From Deltaproteobacteria bacterium (GTDB lineage: Bacteria > Myxococcota_A > UBA9042), in NCBI GenBank assembly GCA_020632665.1, contig JACKFC010000011.1, positions 79,967-143,966 on the forward strand: a stretch of 64,000 nucleotides of DNA. Direction: 5' to 3'. Shown piece after piece: positions 40,412 to 51,659 of this stretch (position 1 is its first letter; every line of letters starts with the position of its first letter). A program made the translations under genes and the position numbers. The notes below the pieces were generated by a model. It was not told the DNA's origin. It saw only the letters and a list, made by a program, of their open reading frames with translations, and did not search any database.

Positions 40412-42886
40412 TCAGCAGCCGGGGGCGCCGGATGGCTTGTGCGTACACTTGAGGTCGATGCAGAGATCGCTCGTGCAGGGGTCGCTGTCGTCGCACTCCT
40501 TGTCGGCGGTGCAGCAGCCCTGGAGTGGCGTCTCTTTGCACTGATTCGCCGTCATATCGCAGGACAAGCTGACGCAGAGCTTCGCCGACTTGCAGTCCGA
40601 GTCCTGCTTGCAGCAGTTCGGAACCGGCGTCTGGGTGCAAGAGTTGCTGCCGAGATCACAGCTCGCGGCGAGGCAGGCGTCGTCGCTGCCGCAGTCGGTG
40701 TCGACTTTGCAGCAGGCCACGATCGGGCTCTGCTGGCAGGTGCCCGAGACGCAGGAATCCGCGGTGCACAAATCGCCGTCGTCGCAGTCGGTGGCCTTCT
40801 GGCAGCAGCCCGCCACCTTGGCACAGCCGCAGGTGCCGTCGGTGCAGAGCGGGGCCTCGCATGCGGGGCAGCTGAGTGCGTCGCAATCGGTGTCGAGCAA
40901 GCATTCCGGCTTGGTGCAGGCGACGCGGACCAGCACTTCGTCGAGGCGCGGCCCAGCGCGGTCGTTGACCTGATCGTCGCCGGCGTCGAACGTAAAGCAG
41001 ACCGCGACCGACTTGCCCTGCCACGCGTCGAGCGAGAGCGTCAGCTCGAGCCACTCGCCATTGGTCGTCCCGGCGATGGCATCAGAGGACCAGAGCGGCT
41101 CGATCTTCGCGCCGGGCACGCCTTCCTCGCGCACGCCAATCGAGAAGTGATCGTATTTCTTGCCGGTACCGAGCGGAGGGTTCTGGTAGCTGCCCTTCGG
41201 CAGGTAGCTCCACTCGGTCTCGAGGTTCAGCTGCAGCGAGACCAGGTTGTAGAGCGTGCCGATCTTCAGCTTCACCGGCGGCGTGCACGCTGTCCCGGTC
41301 GGTCCGGTGCCCGACGGCAGCGAGGTGTCGGCGTAGCTGTTGCCAGCTGCGTCGGCGAAGACCAGCGCCTGGCTGCCCTTGGTGCCGGCCTTCGGATCGA
41401 TATGCCAGGTCACGTCGACAGAGTTGCCGCCGAGCATGCCCCATTTGTCGAGGACGCCGGAGTCGAAGTCCTCGGACCACTCGACCGAAGGCTTGCAGCA
41501 GCTCGGCTTGGAGCCGTCCGGGGTGTAGACGCAGGCGCCCGACTTGCAGGTATCGACGGTGCACGGCTTGCCGTCGTTGCAGTTGGCGTCGACCAGGCAG
41601 CAGCCTGGGCTGGCGTCGTGGAAGCAGAAGCCCTTGTTCGGCGCGTTGGCGTAGAAGGTGCAAGCATCCAAGGTGCAGACGCTACCGTCGTCCAGGCAGG
41701 CCTGCGACGCGGTGCACAGCGTACCCGCCACCGGGCAGACGGTCTCGAGCACGACCTCGTCGAGGTAGACCCCCTCGTAGCCGTTCTTGAACGCGGTCCC
41801 GGTCTGGAACTGCCACTGCAGGCGGACGCTCTTGCCCTGCCACGCGTCGAGGTCGAGCACGACGTGCTGCCAGTCGCCGGCGGTCGTCTTGCCGATCTGG
41901 GTCGAGTCGAAGAGCTTCTGCGCCGCGGCGCCGTCAGGGATGATCGATAGGGTCAGGACGTCCTTTTCCGGCAGGCACTGCGAGGCGCCGTTGACGCTGA
42001 CGCAGGAGAGTCCGCTCGGGCAGGACGGCGTGCAGGTACCGGTCGGCAGCGTCGTCGAGTACGGCGGCTCGGTGTCGAGCCAGAGCCAGAAGTGAAGCTG
42101 GGTGCTCTTGTCCTTCGGCAGCTGGAGCTGCTTGGTCTGCAGCAGGCTCGAGATCGCGGTGCCCCCGGCGCCGGGCTCGCAATTGCCGTCGACCGTCATC
42201 GTATTGTCGTAGGTGCCGCAGCCATTGCCGAGGTAGAGCGCCTGGTTGCCGACGCGGACCCGCTGCGCCGAGGCTTGCCACTTCACGTTGCCGTTGGTTG
42301 GGCCCTCGATCGCCGCGAGGTCGCCGAGGCCCTGCTCGAAGCCGGCCTTGAGCAGCGTCGTCTTGCCGCTGCAGCAGTTGGGCACGGGAGTATGCAGGCA
42401 GCTGGTCTTGGCCACGTCGCAGGTGTCCGTCGTGCACTCCTGGCCGTCGTCGCAGTGCGCGTTTTCGCAGCATTTGTTCGGCACCAACGCGACGCCGCAC
42501 TTGCCGGCGTTGCAGGCGATCTGCTCGCAGGCCTTGGGCGTGGCCTTGCCTTCGCAATCGGCGGCGGTGGTGCACTCGGGGCCGACGACGACGTCGGTCG
42601 TGCCGCTGGTCTCCGAGCCCGAATCGACCGTCTCTTCGGCGTCGATGCTGCCGGCGTCGGTCGAGCCGCTCTGGTCGTTGTCGCCGTCGTTGACGGTGGA
42701 ATCACCGGCGCCGTCGGCCGTATCGTCGACGGCGGTATCCGCGGCGTCGAGTGCTTCGGCGTCCTGCGCGTCGCCGCTGGTCGCAGCGTCTTTCTTCGTG
42801 TCGCCGGGGTCTTCACTGCAGGCCGCGGCGGCGCCGAGCGAGAGAATCAGGGCCCACGCCCAACCCGATGCCTTCTGCAGCCTCAT
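40412..42886 (-). CDS. Cys-rich multi-domain lipoprotein with two jelly-roll modules (paralogue B)
   Basis: The 824-residue paralogue has a lipoprotein signal (LGAAAAC, Cys near 23) and an Asp/Thr/Ser-rich linker (DATSGDAQDAEALDAADTA). Two jelly-roll modules follow (GFEQGLGDL..., then DFDSGVLDKWG...), separated by Cys-rich repeats. A C-terminal run of four or five Cys repeats (CC...DCD.GDLCTADSC...) ends in THKPSGAPGC. ATG 42886 is taken with GGGGAG three to five bases upstream; the frame opens 33 bases earlier. It has its own promoter. The C-terminus lacks a third jelly roll, so its architecture differs from A and C. Confidence 0.82.
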   Translation of the reverse strand: MRLQKASGWAWALILSLGAAAACSEDPGDTKKDAATSGDAQDAEALDAADTAVDDTADGAGDSTVNDGDNDQSGSTDAGSIDAEETVDSGSETSGTTDVVVGPECTTAADCEGKATPKACEQIACNAGKCGVALVPNKCCENAHCDDGQECTTDTCDVAKTSCLHTPVPNCCSGKTTLLKAGFEQGLGDLAAIEGPTNGNVKWQASAQRVRVGNQALYLGNGCGTYDNTMTVDGNCEPGAGGTAISSLLQTKQLQLPKDKSTQLHFWLWLDTEPPYSTTLPTGTCTPSCPSGLSCVSVNGASQCLPEKDVLTLSIIPDGAAAQKLFDSTQIGKTTAGDWQHVVLDLDAWQGKSVRLQWQFQTGTAFKNGYEGVYLDEVVLETVCPVAGTLCTASQACLDDGSVCTLDACTFYANAPNKGFCFHDASPGCCLVDANCNDGKPCTVDTCKSGACVYTPDGSKPSCCKPSVEWSEDFDSGVLDKWGMLGGNSVDVTWHIDPKAGTKGSQALVFADAAGNSYADTSLPSGTGPTGTACTPPVKLKIGTLYNLVSLQLNLETEWSYLPKGSYQNPPLGTGKKYDHFSIGVREEGVPGAKIEPLWSSDAIAGTTNGEWLELTLSLDAWQGKSVAVCFTFDAGDDQVNDRAGPRLDEVLVRVACTKPECLLDTDCDALSCPACEAPLCTDGTCGCAKVAGCCQKATDCDDGDLCTADSCVSGTCQQSPIVACCKVDTDCGSDDACLAASCDLGSNSCTQTPVPNCCKQDSDCKSAKLCVSLSCDMTANQCKETPLQGCCTADKECDDSDPCTSDLCIDLKCTHKPSGAPGC

Positions 42887-42928
42887 GCGCTCCCCGCCTG
42901 TGCCCCATTCGCGGGCCAACGATGCGGC

Positions 42929-42957
42929 ACTCTACCTGTGCGCGCGAGGCGTCGCAA
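42929..42957 (-). promoter_or_regulatory. Promoter of Cys-rich lipoprotein B
   Basis: Minus strand TTGCGA (42952-42957), 17 bases, TAGAGT (42929-42934), about 40 bases upstream of ATG 42886. Confidence 0.65.
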
Positions 42958-42966
42958 CGCGCGGCG

Positions 42967-45900
42967 CTAGCTGCCGCAGTCGACCACGAGCTTGAAGTCG
43001 TCGACGAAAATGCCCTGGCCAGAGTTGGCGACGCTGTCGACGCTGTCGAAGTTGAACTCGATCTGCACCGACTTGCCGGCGTAGGCGCTCATGTCGAACT
43101 TCCAGTCGGTCCACTTCTTGGTGCCGAAGCCCGAAGAGGCCTTCGACCAGATCTGCTTCTTGGTTCCGCCGTCGACGACGTAGATGAAGAGCTTGTCGTA
43201 GGACGAGCCGCTCTCGGTATCGACGTAGAGCGAGAGCTGCAGCTCGCTCTTGTTGCCGGTCGGGATCAGCAACGAGGGCGACTTCGCGGTCCCAGACGAC
43301 TTGCCCCAGTTGTAGTTGCCTGCGCCGGGATCACCGTAATACAGCGTGCCCTTGGGCGACTTGCTCTGCGCCGAGCTGCCGTTGACCTGCCAGCCCTTGG
43401 TCGCACCACCGGAGTTGCTGAAGGTCCAGCTGCCGGCGCCCTTCTCGAAATCGTCGAAGACCGGCAGCGGCTCGCAGCAGCCGGCCGCGCCGGTCGGCTT
43501 GTGCAGGCAGACGCTGTCGGAGCCGCAGCTATCGGTGGTGCACTTGGTCTCGCCATCGGCGCAGTCGGCGTCCGTCTTGCAGCAGAAGTTCTTGTTCTCG
43601 CACTTGTTGGCGATGCACAGGTCGTCGGTGCACTTGTCCTTGTCGTCGCACTCCGAGGAGGAGAGGCAGCAGCCGGCGACCGGCGCGAAGCTGCAATCCT
43701 TGCCCGGGCCGGGGCAGATATCGGTGGTGCAGGGGTTGCCGTCGTCGCAGTCGCCCTGCCCCATGCAGCAGCCCTTCTTCTCGGTGAACGCGCACTTGCC
43801 GGACGTACACTTGGCCGAGACGCAGAGGTTGCCGCTATCGCAATCCGCGTCAGCGGTGCAGCAGCTGTTCGTGTAGGTGCAGGCGCCGTCGGTGCAGATG
43901 CCCGAGAGGCAGGACGCGACCGAAGCACATTGGCTGTTGGTCGTGCACTTCAGCGGGTTGCACGAGGTCTCGAACTTGACGTCGTCGACCCAGATGCCCT
44001 TGCCGGCCGTGCCGGTGCCGAAGCCGTAGACCCGGCCACGCAGCTTGATCTGGAAGGTCTCGCCAGCCAAGGCGCTGACGTCCTTGCTGTATTCTTGCCA
44101 TCCGTCCTTGCCGGAGGTCGCCCAGGTCACCGAACCGAGGGTGGTCTGCTTGCCTTGGTGGACGATGTACGCCGTCACGTTCTGCGAGCTGGTCTTGTAG
44201 CTCAGGTCGAAGCGCACCTTGAACGAGAACTTCATGTCCTGACCGGGCGGGAGCGTGATGTCCGGGCTGGTCATGGTCACGTAATTGCTGCCGATGATGC
44301 CGGCCATCTCCTTGCCGGGAATGCCGAGCAATGCAGCGCCATCGCCCTTCTTGCCGTCCTCGTCGTGCGGGAACTTGGCGTGGTGCCAGGCCAGATCATT
44401 CACCGGCGCGTCGCTGACCCAGCTGTCGAGGCTGCCGCTGAAGGTGGCCACCCACGGCTCGGGCGAGCAACAACCGGGCAGCAGGCTCGGCGAATGCGCG
44501 CATTTGCCGTCCTTGCAGGCGTCGACGGTGCAGGGGTTGAAGTCGTCGCACTCGCCGTCTCCGATGCAGCAGGTGCTGGTGAAGGCGCACTCGCCGCCGG
44601 CGCACGCTCCCTTGAGGCAAGGGTCGGCCGAGACGCACTCCGAATCCGCCTTGCAGCAGGTGTCGGTGTGCTGGCAGGTGCTGCCGGCCTTGGGGCAGTG
44701 GTCGATGGTGCAGGCGTCGCCGTCGTCGCAATCCTTCTCGTCGATGCAGCAATTCGGCTTGGCGTTGTGCGAGCAGGTGCCGCCGGGGCCCGAGCAGAGG
44801 TCGAGCGTGCAGGGCTTGCCGTCGTCGCAATCGGCGGCCGACGAGCAGCACTCGGTCTTGGGCGCGTAGCTGCAGACCGGCAAGGACTTCGAGAGCGCGG
44901 TCGGGGCACAGGAGTCGACCGAGCAGGCGTTGCCGTCGTTGCAGTCGCTGACGGCGCCACAGCAGCCGGTGCGCAGCGAGATATCGTCGATATAGGCGCC
45001 TTCGAAGGCGTTGACGAAGCCGTCCTTGCTGTCGAACGTGAAGCGGAAGGCGAGCGACTTGCCGGCCCAGGCGCCGACGTCGAGGTGCACGAGCTGCCAG
45101 ACCTTGTGCGTGGTGCCGCCGATCTTGTCGCTGCTCCAGATCGCGGTCGCCTTCTCACCCTCGATCGCCTCGACCGTCAACGTGTCGTAGCCCTTGGACT
45201 CCTCGGTATCGAGCCAGAGCCAGAAGCTGAGGGTCTCGGTCACGCCGTCGTACATCGGCACCGCCATCGCGCCGGTGGTGAACGAAGCGTTGACGTGCAG
45301 GTCGTTGGCGTAGGTCTTGGTCGTCGGATCGCCGAAGTAGAGGCTCTTGCCGCCGCTCACCGAACGCGCGTCGCTGAGTTGCCAGATGAGCTTGCCCTTG
45401 CCTCCGGTGAGGTCCTCGACCTTGAGGCCGTGCTTCTCGTCGTCGATCGGGAGCAGGTTCTGCACCGACGTCAGCTGCGTGGTCGTGACCTTGGCGTTGC
45501 AGGAGAGGCACGGCGTGGCCTTGTTCTGCATCCCGTCGCCGTAGCAGGTGACCTCGGTCGTGGAGCTGTCGACCAGGCAGGCGCCGGCCTTGACGGTGTA
45601 GTTGCAACTGCCGTTGTCGCAGGTCGCGGCGCTGGCGCACGGGATCAGGCAATCACCGTTGGTGCTGCACGCCTTGTTGTGGGTCGTGATCTCCTTGACC
45701 GCGCCGCCGCTGTCGGGCTGCGTCGAGCTGTCGCCGCTATCGGCCGTGTCGGCCACGGTGTCGCCCTTGCTGTCGGCTGTATCCTCGACCATGGCGTCAG
45801 TGCTGCCGTCCGCGGCGTCGCCGTCCTCGACATCGGTCGGGTCGGCGTCGGCGTCGGCGAGGATATCGGCCTCGGCGTCGGTGCCGCTCGCGTCGGTGCC

Positions 45901-46101
45901 ACCGTCCGCGGTGTCTTCCACATCGACGCCGGCATCGCCTCCGGCGTCGGTCACGGTGCTGTCCTGCCCGCCGACATCGCCGCCGTTGCCACCGGTATCG
46001 GTCCCGGTATCAGGCCCGGGGGAGATCGAAGTGTCGTTGCTGCACGCCACGAGCGGGACGAGCAGCAGGAGCGCCAGCAGGCGCGCGGACAGACGGTGCA
46101 T
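42967..46101 (-). CDS. Cys-rich multi-domain lipoprotein with three jelly-roll modules (paralogue C)
   Basis: The 1,044-residue paralogue has a lipoprotein signal (LLVPLVAC), then an Asp/Thr/Gly-rich linker of about 110 residues, the longest of the three. Jelly-roll modules begin near VTTTQLTSVQNLL, FSGSLDSWVS and FDDFEKGAGSW. The last module ends at the C-terminus (GIFVDDFKLVVDCGS). Two blocks of Cys-rich repeats lie between modules, one with at least six copies. ATG 46101 has GGAGG nine bases upstream. It has its own promoter. No sortase or MYXO-CTERM-like anchor is present; the lipid is the only visible anchor. Confidence 0.82.
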   Translation of the reverse strand: MHRLSARLLALLLLVPLVACSNDTSISPGPDTGTDTGGNGGDVGGQDSTVTDAGGDAGVDVEDTADGGTDASGTDAEADILADADADPTDVEDGDAADGSTDAMVEDTADSKGDTVADTADSGDSSTQPDSGGAVKEITTHNKACSTNGDCLIPCASAATCDNGSCNYTVKAGACLVDSSTTEVTCYGDGMQNKATPCLSCNAKVTTTQLTSVQNLLPIDDEKHGLKVEDLTGGKGKLIWQLSDARSVSGGKSLYFGDPTTKTYANDLHVNASFTTGAMAVPMYDGVTETLSFWLWLDTEESKGYDTLTVEAIEGEKATAIWSSDKIGGTTHKVWQLVHLDVGAWAGKSLAFRFTFDSKDGFVNAFEGAYIDDISLRTGCCGAVSDCNDGNACSVDSCAPTALSKSLPVCSYAPKTECCSSAADCDDGKPCTLDLCSGPGGTCSHNAKPNCCIDEKDCDDGDACTIDHCPKAGSTCQHTDTCCKADSECVSADPCLKGACAGGECAFTSTCCIGDGECDDFNPCTVDACKDGKCAHSPSLLPGCCSPEPWVATFSGSLDSWVSDAPVNDLAWHHAKFPHDEDGKKGDGAALLGIPGKEMAGIIGSNYVTMTSPDITLPPGQDMKFSFKVRFDLSYKTSSQNVTAYIVHQGKQTTLGSVTWATSGKDGWQEYSKDVSALAGETFQIKLRGRVYGFGTGTAGKGIWVDDVKFETSCNPLKCTTNSQCASVASCLSGICTDGACTYTNSCCTADADCDSGNLCVSAKCTSGKCAFTEKKGCCMGQGDCDDGNPCTTDICPGPGKDCSFAPVAGCCLSSSECDDKDKCTDDLCIANKCENKNFCCKTDADCADGETKCTTDSCGSDSVCLHKPTGAAGCCEPLPVFDDFEKGAGSWTFSNSGGATKGWQVNGSSAQSKSPKGTLYYGDPGAGNYNWGKSSGTAKSPSLLIPTGNKSELQLSLYVDTESGSSYDKLFIYVVDGGTKKQIWSKASSGFGTKKWTDWKFDMSAYAGKSVQIEFNFDSVDSVANSGQGIFVDDFKLVVDCGS

Positions 46102-46161
46102 TCGTTGGGTCCTCCGCCGGGGCGCCCGGCGCTCAGAGACGCGGCACAGCCGCGACGCCGG

Positions 46162-46191
46162 AACATAGCATCTGGCCGGCTGGAGTGACAA
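46162..46191 (-). promoter_or_regulatory. Promoter of Cys-rich lipoprotein C
   Basis: Minus strand TTGTCA (46186-46191), 18 bases, TATGTT (46162-46167). The leader is about 55 bases. Confidence 0.65.
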
Positions 46192-46215
46192 ATCCGAGGC
46201 GCCAGCTGGGCGAGA

Positions 46216-47820
46216 TTACCAGCGAACGATCCAGTCGAGCGAGACGCGCCCGGCGGCCTCGGCAGCGGTTCCGCCGGCACCGGCGTCGAAGCCGTCTCCC
46301 GGCAGGAGCAGGCTGCCCTGTAGGATGAGGTCGGTGCGCGGCGCCATCCGCCAGTCGAGGCGCAACTCGGGCTCCACGCCCAGCCAGCGACCGCTTCCGG
46401 GCGTCGCGCCGACGCGTGCAGCCATCGCGACCAGCGCGCCGAGCTCGAGGGTCAGGCCGGTGTCGCGGCCTGCCGGCACGACGTCGTAGCGCCAACTCGG
46501 GCGGATCCAAGCGCTGTTGGCGATGGCGCCGATCACCTCGCGGAAGAGCAGGCCGTCGACGAGGAAGCCGCGGTGGGCCTGGAAGCCGGTGATGAAGGAG
46601 CGGTGAACCTCGCCCGCGGCGGTGGTCTTGGTCAGGTTCTGTCGATCGTTGACGCCGAAGCCGCCCTCGCCGTCGCCACTGGCGTAGCCACCCTGCAGGC
46701 GCAGGTCGGTCCGTCCGAGGCGCATGCCCGCATCTGCCGCGAAGGCGCCGGCGACGACGGTCTTGCTGGTATCGGTGCTGGCCAGCGCGTCGGCGTTGGC
46801 GACCGTGCCGAGACGGGCGGCGCCCTCGACCGCGAAGCGCAGGCCTCCCCAGGGCCGCTTGCGGTTCCAGGCGAGGTAGAACTGCGGCAGGACCAGGGTC
46901 GCGTCGCGGGTGACGAGCTGGACGCAGGTACCGCGGGCGATGCAATCGCCCTTCAGCTTGCCGTCGGGGTCGTCGCCGTGTTCGAGGCCGAGCGCGACGT
47001 CCTGGGTCTGGTAGCCGACCGCGACGGCCCAGTGCAGCCCGGGCGCATCGGCGGGCCGGGCACTCTGCACCTCCGCCAGCCAACGAACCACGTCGGTCGA
47101 GTCGGCGACCGGGTAGATCGGGTCTTCGGCGCCCAGGCCCTTGCGCAACATCGGCATGGTCGCGAGGTTGTCGCGCATGACCCGCATCTGCAGGCCGAAG
47201 AGCTCCACCGAGACGCGGACCCGGTCGACGTCGCTCTGCCAATCTGCGCGCGGGTCGCGGCCGTCGTTGCGCATCAGGCCGAGGCCGAAATGGTCGCCCA
47301 TCCGACCGACTTCGAAGGTCGCGAGGCCGAAGACGTCGAAGCTGGCCCACATCCGCCGCATCGCGAAGGCGTCGCGGACCGGTCCGTTGCCCTCGAAGGC
47401 GAGCAGGCGGCCGGCGATGGTGTCGTTGCGGTTGTCCGAGCCGAGCACCGTCCGCCCGGCGACGTCGGCGAGGGCGTGGATCTTCGCGTAGCTGCCGAGC
47501 TCGAGCGCCGGCGCCAGGCGGAAGCGCATGTCGGCCTGCGCCAAGCGATCGGGATCCGAGAGCGTCGCGGGCAGGCTGCCAGTGCCGTTGCCGAGGCTGC
47601 CGCCCTCGATCCACTGGCCACGCAAGCGGAGCAGACCGCCCCAGCGCAGGTTGACCAGCGGCGCGCCCTCGGGAGCTTCGGCCGGTCGCACCGAGACCGG
47701 CGGCTCGGCGGCACTGGCCGGCTCGGCTGCCGATGCCGACGCTGCGCTGCCGACCAGCAGCGCGCATGCCGCGAACGCGACGTGCATGCGGCTGCGGAGT
47801 CGGCGGCGGGCGGTGAGCAT
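46216..47820 (-). CDS. Outer membrane beta-barrel protein, unknown substrate
   Basis: The 534-residue protein has a signal peptide (VAFAACALLVGSAASASA). The mature part consists of repeated amphipathic strands such as LLRLRGQWIEGG, FEVGRMGDHFGLGL and LPQFYLAWNRKRPWGG. The last strand ends in an aromatic residue (VSLDWIVRW), as BAM substrates do. Two Cys (GDCIARGTCVQ) probably form a loop disulfide. It is in the size range of bacterial porin-like or phosphate-selective-type barrels, but no family is recognised. Start ATG 47820 is preferred; a second ATG about 11 codons later would also leave a signal peptide. Confidence 0.7.
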   Translation of the reverse strand: MLTARRRLRSRMHVAFAACALLVGSAASASAAEPASAAEPPVSVRPAEAPEGAPLVNLRWGGLLRLRGQWIEGGSLGNGTGSLPATLSDPDRLAQADMRFRLAPALELGSYAKIHALADVAGRTVLGSDNRNDTIAGRLLAFEGNGPVRDAFAMRRMWASFDVFGLATFEVGRMGDHFGLGLMRNDGRDPRADWQSDVDRVRVSVELFGLQMRVMRDNLATMPMLRKGLGAEDPIYPVADSTDVVRWLAEVQSARPADAPGLHWAVAVGYQTQDVALGLEHGDDPDGKLKGDCIARGTCVQLVTRDATLVLPQFYLAWNRKRPWGGLRFAVEGAARLGTVANADALASTDTSKTVVAGAFAADAGMRLGRTDLRLQGGYASGDGEGGFGVNDRQNLTKTTAAGEVHRSFITGFQAHRGFLVDGLLFREVIGAIANSAWIRPSWRYDVVPAGRDTGLTLELGALVAMAARVGATPGSGRWLGVEPELRLDWRMAPRTDLILQGSLLLPGDGFDAGAGGTAAEAAGRVSLDWIVRW

Positions 47821-47855
47821 CGGTGGGGCTTCTCCGGGGTCGGCGAGGGGCGCGG

Positions 47856-47884
47856 AGTCTAGGTGCGCGTCGGCGGATTGGCAA
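47856..47884 (-). promoter_or_regulatory. Promoter of the beta-barrel gene
   Basis: Minus strand TTGCCA (47879-47884), 17 bases, TAGACT (47856-47861), about 36 bases upstream of ATG 47820. Confidence 0.65.
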
Positions 47885-47926
47885 CGCGAGCCGGCAGGGG
47901 TCGAGCGCAGGCCCGTGGCCCTTCGA

Positions 47927-50164
47927 TCAGGGCCGTTTCGCCACGTTGCTCGGCCGCTCGTAGACCGAGAGCAGCGGCACGCCCTCGTAGGCGGTCTGCG
48001 CGACCGGAGCGACCACGCCGTAGTCGGCGAAGAGGTCGAGTTCGTAATCGTCGTGGTCGTATTGGTGATGGAAGAGGCCGAGCGCGCTGCCCTCGGGGCC
48101 ACTGCCGTAGCGCAGGTCGCGTCGGCACCAGCCTTCGCGCTGGTACATCATGAACGATCCCCACGCGCTGTTGTGCATCCAGATGCGTGCCCCGGGCGGC
48201 GCCAGCGCGTTGACCGTCGGCAAGCCGTCGCGGGCTTGGTAGCCCCAGAATTGCCGCTGCAGCCCGGCCCGTGCCGCCCCGGGGACGCCGCCGATCAGCT
48301 CGTTGTAGTACATCGTCCCCTGCGGGTGGTTGCGCACCGTGGCCGAGGCCGCCGGGAGCATCGCCAGCGCCACCAGCGCCCACGCCGCCACCGCGGCCGC
48401 AGCGCGTTCGCCCTGCCCGCCCTGCTGCCAGCGTCGCGAGAGCCCGTACCACGCCCATTGCAGCGCCCGCGCGCCGAGCAGGAGCAAGGCAGGGTAGGCT
48501 GTCAGCCAATGCTTGGTGCCGCCGAACACCGGGGTATTCGGCATCGCGATCAGTGCCACCGGCCAAATCGCGGTGATCAGCAGCAAGCGGTCCAGGCTTC
48601 GCGCCCGCGCGGCAGGGTCGGTCGGCGCCGAGGGGCCCGCGCGCCCCAGCGCCGCGCGCAGGCTCGAAGGCAGCCGCCGAAGCCCGACGGCGGCGATCAG
48701 CACAAGCCCGGCGACCGCCACCACCAGCAGGGTGACGGGCCAGGTCAGCGCGGTGAGCACGAAGGGCATCGCGACCGGGAACGGCGGGTAGGCGAGCACC
48801 TGGCCGAAATAGGTCTGCATATAGTGCTCGTGGTGGAGGTGGAATTCCAGCCATGCGAGCAGGTTGTGCAGCGTGTCGACCCAGAGCAGCGGCCAGCCGA
48901 GCACCAGCAGGAGCAATCCGACCGGCAGCATGACGAACCACGCCAAGGGCAGCCCGGGCAACGCCAGCCGCAGCGGGCCCGCGGCGACGACCAGCGCCGC
49001 AGCGGCGAGGCCGACGACCAGGCCGAAGGTCGCGCCCAACCCGGCCAGCAGCAGCGCCGCGGCGAGCGCCAACGCCCAGGGGCGGTGCAGCAGCAGCGCG
49101 AGGCGGCCCGCGGGCGCATCGGCGCGGAGCAGCCGGACCCGGCCTTCGGCGAACGCGTCCCAGAACCAATGGCCGATGAACGCGGCCGGCAGGACGAAAG
49201 CGTTGTGCTTGGCCAGCAGCGCGACCCCCCACAGGACCGCGGTGATCCAGACCCAGCCGCGCGAACGCAGGGCGTGGTAGTAGGCGAAGGTCGTCGCCAG
49301 CAACAGCGTGGTGATGGTCATGTCGAAGCACGCCAGGTGCGCGTGGAAGAAGGCGCGCGGGATCAGCAGGTAGCCGGCCGAGGCGAGCAGCGCGAAAGGT
49401 CGGGCGAGCAGCGGCTGGCCGCCGAAGAGGCCGCGGGCGAAGGCCCAGACCAGCGCCACCAGCAAGGCACCGAAGAGCATGCCGGGCATCCGCATCGCCG
49501 CGCTCTCGGAGAGGACGTAGAGCACGCGGTCCTCGACGACCTCGCAGCCGGTGCGACGCAGCGCGCCCGCGGCGTCGCGGGTGCCGGCGCCACCGCAGAC
49601 CGAACCGAACGCGTCTTGCCCTGCCCCGCCGTCGAACGCGACGGTCGCCGACCACGGCGTGCGCGCGGTGACGGTCCCTCGCAACCAGCGTCGCGGGCCG
49701 ATGGCGGGATCGCCGCCGACCAGCTGCGGTCGAAGCAGCTCGACCGGCCGACCGACGGCGAAGCCATGCGCCGGGCCGAGGCCACGGACATCGGCGAGCA
49801 GCCTGCCCTGCTCGTCCTGCCGGCCGCTGCCGACTTCGCGCAGCTTGCGACCGAAGAGCCGCCACGACCAACCGAAGAGGAGCTTGTCGAGCGGAGGGTG
49901 CTCGCTGTTCTGCCGCCAGACGCGGAGGATCTCGTCGCGTTGCAGCGCGGCCTCACGCCGCCGGCCACCTGCTTCGACCTCGACCTGCCAGTTCTGGTAG
50001 GTCTCGGCGTGGCCGAAATAGAAGGCCTCGTCGCGGGCGAAGCCCATCTGATCGGTGGCGAGCAAGGCGAGCAGCGCGGCCCCCGCCAAGAGCACCGCGA
50101 CGGCGGCGTCGAACCAGCGATGACGCCGGCCGATGCCCATCCAGCGGCGACGGATGTGGTCCAT
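47927..50164 (-). CDS. GT39/ArnT-like polytopic glycosyltransferase
   Basis: The 745-residue inner-membrane protein has about 11-13 membrane helices. Its first extracytoplasmic loop carries an acidic RDEAFYFGHAETY motif as in the GT-C, PMT/ArnT superfamily, followed by an EHPP motif. These enzymes move sugars from lipid-linked donors to lipids or proteins on the periplasmic face. A loop of about 110 residues between the first helices (after EHPPLDK) is longer than usual. The C-terminal soluble part ends with a beta-rich segment. ATG 50164 starts eight bases after the sigma-54 activator stop, so the two are probably cotranscribed. The acceptor is unknown; protein or lipid glycosylation is plausible. 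Confidence 0.82.
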   Translation of the reverse strand: MDHIRRRWMGIGRRHRWFDAAVAVLLAGAALLALLATDQMGFARDEAFYFGHAETYQNWQVEVEAGGRRREAALQRDEILRVWRQNSEHPPLDKLLFGWSWRLFGRKLREVGSGRQDEQGRLLADVRGLGPAHGFAVGRPVELLRPQLVGGDPAIGPRRWLRGTVTARTPWSATVAFDGGAGQDAFGSVCGGAGTRDAAGALRRTGCEVVEDRVLYVLSESAAMRMPGMLFGALLVALVWAFARGLFGGQPLLARPFALLASAGYLLIPRAFFHAHLACFDMTITTLLLATTFAYYHALRSRGWVWITAVLWGVALLAKHNAFVLPAAFIGHWFWDAFAEGRVRLLRADAPAGRLALLLHRPWALALAAALLLAGLGATFGLVVGLAAAALVVAAGPLRLALPGLPLAWFVMLPVGLLLLVLGWPLLWVDTLHNLLAWLEFHLHHEHYMQTYFGQVLAYPPFPVAMPFVLTALTWPVTLLVVAVAGLVLIAAVGLRRLPSSLRAALGRAGPSAPTDPAARARSLDRLLLITAIWPVALIAMPNTPVFGGTKHWLTAYPALLLLGARALQWAWYGLSRRWQQGGQGERAAAAVAAWALVALAMLPAASATVRNHPQGTMYYNELIGGVPGAARAGLQRQFWGYQARDGLPTVNALAPPGARIWMHNSAWGSFMMYQREGWCRRDLRYGSGPEGSALGLFHHQYDHDDYELDLFADYGVVAPVAQTAYEGVPLLSVYERPSNVAKRP

Positions 50165-50172
50165 CTGCGAGC

Positions 50173-51570
<1,398 letters not shown>

Positions 51571-51599
51571 GGCGCCTCCGGAGCAGGTCGAACGGCCGC

Positions 51600-51628
51600 A
51601 GCATCCGCCGCCGCCGCGCTGGGGTCAA
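51600..51628 (-). promoter_or_regulatory. Promoter of the FHA activator-GT39 pair
   Basis: Minus strand TTGACC (51623-51628), 17 bases, GATGCT (51600-51605), about 30 bases before the GTG start. Confidence 0.5.
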
Positions 51629-51659
51629 GACGCCCCAGCACAGCACCGCGCGCGCGCGT

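Noticed and set aside
42751..46188. A 1,145-codon plus-strand frame opposite Cys-rich lipoprotein C
   Set aside because: It has the same shadow composition with no independent start signals.
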